From an uncultured Prevotella sp. (GTDB lineage Bacteria > Bacteroidota > Bacteroidia > Bacteroidales > Bacteroidaceae), in contig CAAGLS010000088.1 of assembly GCA_900770845.1 (NCBI GenBank), positions 1 to 18,814 on the forward strand: a DNA stretch of 18,814 nt. Reading direction: 5' to 3'. The notes under the pieces were generated by a model. That model was not told the DNA's origin and searched no databases. It saw nothing but the letters and a program-made list of their open reading frames with translations. Both the position numbers and the translations under genes were made by a program. Of the stretch, positions 14,103 through 18,814 are shown piece after piece (within the stretch, counting starts at the first letter, position 1; each line of letters opens with the position of its first letter).

Positions 14103-14157
14103 ACCATGAATCCACGGAAAATATCCGCTGCGTCGATATTCGTGGGCAATTCATGGT
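14103..14157. repeat. Imperfect hairpin with ATGAAT/ATTCAT arms
   Basis: ACCATGAAT-CCACG-...ATAT (14103 on) pairs with ATAT-CGTGG-GC-AATTCATGGT (to 14157). It resembles the ATTCGTGG/ATTCATGG fold-back repeats scattered in Bacteroidales intergenic DNA. A 61-residue ORF on the minus strand here is composed largely of this repeat and is not called. Confidence 0.55.
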
Positions 14158-14216
14158 CATTCGTGTGAAAAAGAGTCATGAGATAGGACATCATGTTCTC
14201 GCAAGGACACAAAGAA

Positions 14217-14262
14217 AGCGGTCGAACATCATTTTAGGGTCGGCGCAAGGCGCGGCCCCTGC
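14217..14262 (+). repeat. Single copy of the 46-bp GC-hairpin repeat (R5)
   Basis: AGCGGTCGAACATCATTTTA then GGGTCGGCGCAAGGCGCGGCCCCTGC matches R2 (5156-5201) with about two mismatches, in the same orientation. Confidence 0.85.
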
Positions 14263-14283
14263 TGTAGGAGCGTCACTTGTTCA

Positions 14284-14309
14284 TGTTGTGTGACAACCGT
14301 CACACAACA
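14284..14309. repeat. 11-bp perfect inverted repeat
   Basis: TGTTGTGTGAC (14284-14294), AACC, GTCACACAACA (14299-14309). The right arm is also the start of the 22-bp tandem array that follows. Confidence 0.75.
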
Positions 14310-14383
14310 ATAGAACAGCTGACACACAACTATGTCACAGTTGACACACAACTAAGTGACGGCTGACACGGAAGTTAGGCAAG
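14296..14383 (+). repeat. Four imperfect 22-bp tandem repeats
   Basis: Units start at 14296, 14318, 14340 and 14362. The two central ones, GCTGACACACAACTATGTCA-CA and GTTGACACACAACTAAGTGA-CG, are the best conserved; the outer two keep (T)GACAC or TCACACAAC. The exact 22-base period puts equivalent positions on the same helical face every two turns, as in iterons or regulator arrays. There is no gene within 150 bases on the left; the DUF3467 gene ends at 14547 on the right. Confidence 0.6.
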
Positions 14384-14484
14384 CATTGCCGGGCAAATAC
14401 GGTTGTTGAGTGCATCCAACAGGTGAAGCCGCATTTGGATGTTGCGTACTTCAATTCATAGCGTCAAGCCACAACACAGGCGAA

Positions 14485-14516
14485 GCCCCGTGCAAACCAT
14501 GGGGTTCGCACGGGGC
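14485..14516 (-). terminator. Stem-loop downstream of the DUF3467 gene, probable terminator
   Basis: GCCCCGTGCAAACC (14485-14498), ATGG, GGTTCGCACGGGGC (14503-14516): a 14-bp stem with one G-T pair. It follows the DUF3467 stop codon by 30 bases. It lacks a T-run, so termination would be T-run independent. Confidence 0.6.
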
Positions 14517-14546
14517 CTCGTTGGTCAGCAGCGACCTGACTTGGCC

Positions 14547-14876
14547 TTAGGCCATGCCCTTGCCTGTGCCGAAAGGAGCGATGGTATCGCCGTGTGCCTG
14601 CGGAACCTTGGGCATCTGGATGGGACCAAACTCCTGCTCGTAGCGCATGATGTTCTCCTGCAAGGCAGCGAGAAGACGCTTGGCATGCTCCGGGGCCAAG
14701 ATGACGCGTGTGGCCACGTCGGCCTTGGGCATGCCCGGGAGGAAGCGGGCGAAGTCGAGAATGAAGTCACTGTGGGAGTGGCTGATGAGGGCAAGGTTAG
14801 AATACACACCCTTGGCCACCTCAGGGTCGAGGTTCATCTGGAGCTGACCCTGCTGATTGTTGTTATTTTCTGCCAT
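14547..14876 (-). CDS. DUF3467 domain protein
   Basis: 109 residues from the ATG at 14876; longer frames read back through the promoter (14906-14937) and are excluded. The sequence MAENNNNQQGQLQMNLDPEV, GVYSNLALISHSHSDFILDF and RVILAPEHAKRLLAALQENI is characteristic of DUF3467: a short beta-rich domain with a conserved Y-(S/A)-N-x-(A/V/L)-x-(I/V)-x-H-(S/T)-x-x-(D/E)-(F/V)-x-(I/L)-D-F and a following R-(V/I)-x-(L/M)-(T/S/A)-P-x-H-A-K. The C-terminal ~25 residues are Gly/Pro-rich and flexible. The function of the family is unknown; it is small, probably cytosolic, widespread and conserved in Bacteroidetes. It stands alone with its own promoter and terminator-like hairpin. Confidence 0.93.
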   Translation of the reverse strand: MAENNNNQQGQLQMNLDPEVAKGVYSNLALISHSHSDFILDFARFLPGMPKADVATRVILAPEHAKRLLAALQENIMRYEQEFGPIQMPKVPQAHGDTIAPFGTGKGMA

Positions 14877-14905
14877 TGTTGCTAAATTTAGATTCTTAAC
14901 TTTAG

Positions 14906-14937
14906 CAAAGGTAAGTATTTTTTTGCTAACCTGCAAA
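14906..14937 (-). promoter_or_regulatory. Bacteroidetes-type promoter for the DUF3467 gene
   Basis: TTTG (14937-14934), exactly 20 bases, TACCTTTG (14913-14906). Start of transcription near 14902, leader of about 26 bases. Confidence 0.88.
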
Positions 14938-15041
14938 CATATCGCGAATTTTCGCACAATTGGAGGCTGTTTGAAACCATTTGGCAAATGACTGGTGCCT
15001 TGTCTTCCTCCTCCGCGCAAGTGCGGGAACCGTAACCAATT

Positions 15042-15075
15042 GCAGGGGCCCTGCCTTGCGCCGGCAATAAAGAAG
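15042..15075 (-). repeat. Diverged copy of the GC-hairpin repeat (R6)
   Basis: GCAGGGGCCCTGCCTTGCGC then CGGCAATAAAGAAG matches R3/R4 with several changes that weaken the GGGCCG/CGGCCC stem. Its left flank CCAATTGCAGG is shared with R4. Confidence 0.65.
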
Positions 15076-15116
15076 AGGACGCTCATTGCGAGAGACCGCC
15101 GCGCGACGGAAGCACA

Positions 15117-15788
15117 TCAATACAACTCCGCTTCTATCTTCTGATGAAGCATCAGAGCCACGAACTTCAGCACCTTGACACGCTCCTTGGTCGTTGCGGG
15201 ACAGAAGAGCCAGCAGTCGCGCCCCACGTGAATCTGTTGGGCATACTGCTGGGTGGTGGTGATGAGCTTCTTGCCCGAAACCTCCAAGTCGCGGCGCATC
15301 ACCTCACTGAGGCCAAACTTGCAAAAGCATTGGCTGTAGGTAAGCTGCGAGTTGGTCTCGAATATCTTGAAGCCGTCGGCAAAAGTCACCACCATCCGCG
15401 AAACGTCACGCTTCTTCTTTGTCTTCGGCTCTTCCGTCACAGGCTCGAAGTCGGGACCGATCTCAACCTTGAGCCCGAGCTCCAACTTGTTGTTGATGGA
15501 TTGCAGCTGGATGTATTTCGTACGGGTGTCGGGCTGGGTGTTGACATACCATCCGTCGTCGAGGGGAAGCATGTACTTTTCAAACTTCTCATACTTCTCC
15601 TGAGAGACGAGCGGCAGGTGGCCGACTTCCAAATCTATCTCGTGGAACCGGCTGCTGCCAATCTTGTTGAGCGTCGCCACCATGGTGGCATTGGCCCGTG
15701 AGCAGCAGACTACGGTGCCGTCGGGAAAGGTGACACGCAGCTTGGCTTGCGGGCTGCGAAGCCTGAGTCTTTGGGGTACTTGGGGCAT
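15117..15788 (-). CDS. Unrecognised protein with two tandem copies of one ~95-residue domain
   Basis: 223 residues from the ATG at 15788. I do not recognise the family. It has an internal duplication: residues 17-110 and 131-223 share VTF-(P/A)-DG at 19/134, (I/R)-DLEV at 51-55/166-170, a (L/I)-(V/T)-(S/T)-x4-Y step at 60-66/175-182, and a (D/R)-D-x-W segment near 77-80/190-193, with an almost constant offset of 113-115 residues. The linker (GPDFEPVTEEPKTKKKRD) is charged. No signal peptide or membrane helix is seen, so it should be cytosolic. The alternating strand pattern with conserved F-x-DG suggests a small beta-sandwich or barrel. The second copy has two to four cysteines (CFCKF, DCWLFC) lacking in the first. 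It has no close co-directional partner: 118 bases separate it from the transporter upstream. Confidence 0.75.
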   Translation of the reverse strand: MPQVPQRLRLRSPQAKLRVTFPDGTVVCCSRANATMVATLNKIGSSRFHEIDLEVGHLPLVSQEKYEKFEKYMLPLDDGWYVNTQPDTRTKYIQLQSINNKLELGLKVEIGPDFEPVTEEPKTKKKRDVSRMVVTFADGFKIFETNSQLTYSQCFCKFGLSEVMRRDLEVSGKKLITTTQQYAQQIHVGRDCWLFCPATTKERVKVLKFVALMLHQKIEAELY

Positions 15789-15906
15789 AGTTGTCTTATA
15801 TTTTAGTTGTTGTTGTCTTTACAAAGCATAAAGGACCCTCCGCTCTCTATGACTGCACGGCCCAACCATAGTTTCCGGCCTCCATCCGAATCCATACAAG
15901 AGGGTG

Positions 15907-16536
15907 CTACCTCTTGGCGGTCAGCTCGCGCCCTGTGGCCCACAGCAGCCTCACGGCCCAGCGGCCAACAAGGCAGGAGGCCATCAGCGCCACGACGGCA
16001 TCCACATAGTTGATGCCCCAAAGCAGACCACAGAGCAGACCCACGATGGCGCCGAAGTCGGTCAGCACGTCGCTGAGGATGTGGAGATAGGCCGCGCGGC
16101 TGTTGACATCCCCATTGCGGCCATGGAGCAGATAGGCACAGACAAAATTGGTGGCGCAGCCCACGACGGCCATCACCAAAGCCTGGCCGTAGGCGATGTC
16201 GACTTCGGGATGGAGAAAGCGGCCAATGGCCTCGACGAAGATGACCACGGAGACGAGAAGCAGCAGCACACCACTGGTGTAGGCCGAGAGATTGAGAATG
16301 CGGCGGGTGTCCCACAGCTCATTGCCACGGCTCTCAAGGCGCCGCACCAAGATATAGGCCGCCCAACTGAGACCCAACACCATCACATGGCTGCCCATGT
16401 GGGTGGCTTCGGCCAGCAAGGCCACGGAATGCGTGAGAGCGCCAACGGCAAACTCGCCAGCCATCACCACAAGGGTGAAAACCACCACCGCCGCCGTGCG
16501 CCGCTCTCCCCACGAACGGTCTGTTTTCTTTTGCAT
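15907..16536 (-). CDS. CDF-family metal cation transporter, DmeF-like, without cytoplasmic domain
   Basis: 209 residues from the ATG at 16536; an upstream in-frame ATG (16563) lies upstream of the -7 box and is excluded. Six hydrophobic segments fit the CDF fold. The TM2 site reads LLAEATHMGSH, i.e. H-x3-H rather than the Zn-type H/D-x3-D, as in DmeF-like (cobalt/nickel/zinc efflux) members; the TM5 site is HILSDVLTD with the usual H-x3-D. It would export divalent metal from the cytosol in exchange for protons. The protein ends (LLWATGRELTAKR) just where the C-terminal metal-binding dimer domain normally begins, so it is about 90-100 residues shorter than typical CDFs. No frame downstream restores that domain, so the short form appears real. 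A near-zero leader is predicted from the promoter. Confidence 0.85.
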   Translation of the reverse strand: MQKKTDRSWGERRTAAVVVFTLVVMAGEFAVGALTHSVALLAEATHMGSHVMVLGLSWAAYILVRRLESRGNELWDTRRILNLSAYTSGVLLLLVSVVIFVEAIGRFLHPEVDIAYGQALVMAVVGCATNFVCAYLLHGRNGDVNSRAAYLHILSDVLTDFGAIVGLLCGLLWGINYVDAVVALMASCLVGRWAVRLLWATGRELTAKR

Positions 16537-16540
16537 GATG

Positions 16541-16572
16541 CAAAGGTAGGAAATAATATCCATTCAGCCAAA
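16541..16572 (-). promoter_or_regulatory. Bacteroidetes-type promoter for the CDF gene
   Basis: TTTG (16572-16569), exactly 20 bases, TACCTTTG (16548-16541), then only CATC before the ATG at 16536. The expected +1 falls at or next to the A of the ATG. Confidence 0.88.
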
Positions 16573-16725
16573 CGGTGCTTCACCAATACCGCAATTTTAT
16601 TCACGCTTTTGGTTGTCGGCATTTGTCAGCAACGGGCAACTTGGAGTGCCGAAATGGTGTAGGCAAGGTGAGGACTGGCCATAAAGAAACATGGTTTTGT
16701 ACAAGCATCCGACGACAGCCTCGGA

Positions 16726-16843
16726 GAGGTTGAATCATCAATAACTCCAGACTAAGGTGCGGTAGCGCCGCAGTCTGGGGGGGGGGCGTGGGTGGAAGCC
16801 TCGCTACGTGCCTCGAAGACGCACAGTAGCGCGAAGCGCACGG
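16726..16843 (-). repeat. ~125-bp interspersed repeat, copy B
   Basis: Inverted relative to copy A: CAGCCTCGGAGAGGTTGAAT, ATCAATAACTCCAGACTAAG, GTGCGGTAGCGCCGCAGTCT, a run of ten G, CCTCGAAGACGC, GCGCGAAGCGCACGGC. The long G-run (16778-16787 region) is a slippage-prone spot. A minus-strand ORF with PQTAALPHLSLELLMIQPLR is only a translation of this repeat; copy A gives the same peptide-like string. Confidence 0.82.
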
Positions 16844-16864
16844 CATGGATAGCGGGTAATCATC

Positions 16865-16902
16865 AAAAAAACAGTGGAGATGCGCCATCAGCACATCCCC
16901 AC
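16865..16902 (-). terminator. Rho-independent terminator of the candidate small RNA
   Basis: On the minus strand GTGGGGATGTGC (16902-16891), a 5-base loop, GCGCATCTCCAC (16885-16874), 12 pairs including two G-U, then TGTTTTTTT. Confidence 0.85.
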
Positions 16903-17098
16903 CGCAAGGTTTTACGAGAATGACTCTCATATAGAGGACAAATGAATTGCCAAAAGGAGGAACAGCACATCTCATTTCACTGGGGATCGCCCCAGAATCC
17001 TGTAAAGGAGGCTGACGGCCTCGCGACTGTCCACGCCGGCTCCCCAGCCGCCCTTACATCAATGTCCCCCCAAAAGGCACATTCCAAATCCTCATCTG
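16865..17098 (-). ncRNA. Candidate small RNA (~230 nt)
   Basis: The interval is bounded by a perfect promoter (17102-17133) and a strong rho-independent terminator (16865-16902) on the same strand, but carries no convincing coding sequence: the first ATG gives 13 codons, and the only longer frame starting inside reads through the terminator into a repeat. Predicted internal hairpins include CTGGGGCGATCCCCAG (16996-16981) and GAGGC/GCCTC (17022-17008). I could not match it to tmRNA, RNase P RNA, 6S, SRP RNA or a known riboswitch by eye. It is a stand-alone transcript or an attenuated leader upstream of the CDF gene, which has its own promoter. Confidence 0.5.
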
Positions 17099-17101
17099 CC
17101 A

Positions 17102-17133
17102 CAAATATAATGGATATTTCTTTAATAGTCAAA
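17102..17133 (-). promoter_or_regulatory. Bacteroidetes-type promoter without an obvious gene
   Basis: TTTG (17133-17130), exactly 20 bases, TATATTTG (17109-17102). It is as good as the four gene promoters in the window, and points into the gene-free interval ending at the terminator at 16865. Confidence 0.72.
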
Positions 17134-17253
17134 CAAATACATTTTTTTAACTGTTTTTCCAAGCAAAAGAAGAAGTTTGCCCCAATCGCTACAAAAAAGA
17201 TAGTTGGGACACGAGGCAAAATCCGATAGCATTTGTTTTGCCTCCACGCTGGA

Positions 17254-17278
17254 TTTGCCCCGATTAATGAAGGGCAAA
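17254..17278 (-). other. Stem-loop downstream of the ATPase-like gene
   Basis: TTTGCCC (17254-17260) and GGGCAAA (17272-17278) pair around an 11-base loop, 40 bases after the stop codon of the gene to the right. There is no T-run; it may mark the mRNA end. I see nothing else in 17134-17318. Confidence 0.4.
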
Positions 17279-17318
17279 CCTACTTGCTTGCTTCCGCCCT
17301 ACCACTCGTCCGAATTTC

Positions 17319-18814
17319 CTACCCTATCATCCAGTCCACTATCCTGCCCGTCTCAGAGGAGAACGTGCAGCCTATCCTGTAGACCTTGCGGGAGTCGTGG
17401 GCGTAGGGGGCCGCATAGCCGCGCTCCTCTATCTGCGACAGGGCCTCGGCGGCGGGGCGGTCGAGCTTGAACTCGAAGACATACACATAGCCGGGAGTCT
17501 CTATCACCATGTCGGCGATGCCCTCCGAGCTGGGCTTCTCATCGTAGACGATGGTACGCTGGCTGGCTATCAGGCGCGTGAGCAGGAACACAACGGTGTG
17601 GAACTCCCGCTCATAGCTCCGCTTGGTGCTGTCGACACGGACATGGTAGGGGATGGAGGCCACGAAGTCGACCAGCATGTCGTGGAACTGGTCCAACTTG
17701 CCGTCCTCCAAGGCGAAAGCCGCCTCCTCCGCCCAAGAGCCCGTGCGTCCTTGGCGGTCGTTGAAGTAGCGGGAGGCCTCAAGGGTGAGGAAGCCGTTGC
17801 CCACCTCCTTGTTGGGGAAGTCGAGCTTGTAGCGGTCGCGGCGGCGGTCGTAGCCCTTGATGGTGAGATAACCGCTCTGGTAGATCATCGGGACGGGGGC
17901 CTCGACCGTGGCGCGGTAGTCGACGAACTCCGCGGGCTTGTACTCGCGGCCGACAATCTGGCTCAGGTCCTCATGGCTGTGGGCCAGAAGACGGAGAAGA
18001 TAGGAGGGAGTGTCCGTGGAGAACCAATAGTCGCTGATTTCAGAAAACTTGAATGCGTTCAACAGCGAGAAGGGGTTGTACATATCCGTCATGGCCCTAC
18101 TGAAATGGTAGCCGTCGTAGGTCTCCTTCAGAAGCTGCGCGGCCTCCTCGTAGTCCATGCCGTTTTGGCGGGCAAGGTCCTCGATGGAGTCGTGGAAGTG
18201 GGCATCGAGCTCGGCCTGGGAGATGCCGCAGATGGTGTCGTACATGGGTACCATGCTGAGGTCCTGCGCGTTGTTGAAGCCTGAGAACACGCTCACCTGC
18301 GCGAACTTCGTCACGCCGGTGAGAAAGACGAAACGCAGGTCGGCGTCGGCAGCCTTGAAGGTGGAATAGAAGGCACGCAAGGTGTTGCGGTTGCGCTCCT
18401 CCAAGGTCCTCTCCTGACCGTCGACGGCGACCTTCAAGCCAGTGTCCATCACGTCAAGCATGGGCTTGTCGTATTCATCGATGAGCACGACGCAACGGCG
18501 GCCCGTCTTCACGTGCGCCTGGTGAAGGACATAAATGAAGCGGTCGCCCAGCTCCGTCGCGAAGGGGCTCTTGCCATAGATGGACTCCCAAGAGGCTACG
18601 CTGTTCTCCAACGTCGCCATCAGGGCATCTTCCGCCATGTAGTCCTTTCCGTTGAAGTCGATCTCAAACACGGGATAGGCCGCCCAGTCGTGTTCCAACT
18701 GCTCCATGCGAAGTCCCTTGAAGAGGTCGCGCCTCCCCTCAAAGTAATACTTGAGCGTGGAGACCAACAGCGACTTGCCGAAGCGGCGGGGGCGGCTGAG
18801 AAAATAGACGCCCT
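17319..18814 (-). CDS. AAA-ATPase-like / PD-(D/E)XK (DUF1703) protein, 5' end beyond window
   Basis: The frame continues to the window edge (GVYFLSRPRRFGKSLLVSTL), so about 30-40 N-terminal residues are missing and the TTG at 18767 is not the start. The visible P-loop RPRRFGKSL, Walker B CVVLIDEYDKPML, the sensor-like FVFLTGVTKFAQVSVFSGFN and the LTIKGYD segment identify the AAA-ATPase_like (PF09820) family. The C-terminal PF08011 nuclease-like domain has ADMVIETPGYVYVFEFKLD, i.e. D-x(11)-E-x-K, the PD-(D/E)XK core. Such proteins occur in many copies per genome in Bacteroidales, Fusobacteria and Clostridia; the role is unknown, with selfish-element or defence roles proposed. It is a different family from the ATPase at 12273-13586 although the architecture (P-loop plus PD-(D/E)XK) is alike. 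Confidence 0.92.
   Translation of the reverse strand, partial: GVYFLSRPRRFGKSLLVSTLKYYFEGRRDLFKGLRMEQLEHDWAAYPVFEIDFNGKDYMAEDALMATLENSVASWESIYGKSPFATELGDRFIYVLHQAHVKTGRRCVVLIDEYDKPMLDVMDTGLKVAVDGQERTLEERNRNTLRAFYSTFKAADADLRFVFLTGVTKFAQVSVFSGFNNAQDLSMVPMYDTICGISQAELDAHFHDSIEDLARQNGMDYEEAAQLLKETYDGYHFSRAMTDMYNPFSLLNAFKFSEISDYWFSTDTPSYLLRLLAHSHEDLSQIVGREYKPAEFVDYRATVEAPVPMIYQSGYLTIKGYDRRRDRYKLDFPNKEVGNGFLTLEASRYFNDRQGRTGSWAEEAAFALEDGKLDQFHDMLVDFVASIPYHVRVDSTKRSYEREFHTVVFLLTRLIASQRTIVYDEKPSSEGIADMVIETPGYVYVFEFKLDRPAAEALSQIEERGYAAPYAHDSRKVYRIGCTFSSETGRIVDWMIG

Noticed and set aside
14027..14212. 61-codon minus ORF
   Set aside because: Largely translated from the ACCATGAAT hairpin repeat, with no neighbours, promoter or conserved pattern.
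14296..14383. 22-bp tandem units considered as a CRISPR array
   Set aside because: The units abut with no spacers, are imperfect, and no cas gene is present in the window.
15803..16315. Alternative minus frame beside the CDF gene, considered as a frameshifted missing C-terminal domain
   Set aside because: Its translation (Arg/Pro/Cys-rich) does not resemble a CDF dimer domain, so it does not rescue the truncation.
16977..17219. 80-codon minus ORF covering the candidate RNA promoter
   Set aside because: It runs across the promoter, and the only possible start downstream of it (GTG) overlaps the -7 box; composition is not protein-like.
17397..18284. 295-codon plus-strand ORF
   Set aside because: Antisense to the AAA-ATPase-like gene, which has unmistakable motifs on the other strand.

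Overview
The window looks like part of a Bacteroidota (Bacteroidales) chromosome, most probably Prevotella or a close relative. The evidence is: five promoters with the phylum-specific TTTG / TAnnTTTG boxes (four at exactly 20-bp spacing with the full TTTG, one with TTG), two Bacteroidetes-type HU-like proteins with a 'smalltalk'-like micropeptide, secreted proteins ending in a type IX-like sorting tail, and many dispersed hairpin repeats. The genus is an inference. The first 19 bases are Illumina adapter, so this is a contig end from a short-read assembly.

Layout. 20-419 (+) is the 3' end of a secreted propeller-like protein, followed by a strong terminator. 590-1779 (-) is a three-gene unit, HU-like / smalltalk-like / HU-like, read from one canonical promoter at 1887-1917. 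2305-5021 (-) is a type II restriction-modification pair: a MutH/Sau3AI-like endonuclease overlapping by one base with a C5-cytosine methyltransferase; the expected target is GATC, and GATC is about five-fold rarer than chance across the window. 5506-10509 (-) is a 1,603-residue secreted modular, probably glycan-binding, surface protein and a 60-residue small protein, ending at a rho-independent terminator; a 14-bp palindromic operator-like site lies upstream of its promoter.

10.7-12.2 kb is a gene-free repeat field. 12273-13586 (+) is an ATPase fused to a PD-(D/E)XK-like nuclease domain (PF01637/DUF234 type). 13.6-14.5 kb is a second repeat field with REP-like hairpins and a 22-bp tandem array. 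Then on the minus strand come a DUF3467 protein (14547-14876), an unrecognised protein made of two copies of one domain (15117-15788), a short DmeF-like CDF metal transporter with an apparently leaderless promoter (15907-16536), an interval from about 17098 to 16865 with a perfect promoter and terminator but no convincing gene (candidate small RNA), and the 3' part of an AAA-ATPase-like/DUF1703 protein running off the window end.

The best candidates for something undescribed are the 17.1-16.9 kb RNA, the repeat families, the palindromic operator before the giant surface protein, the small protein at its operon end, and the duplicated-domain protein. Function assignments rest on motifs read by eye; no searches were run.
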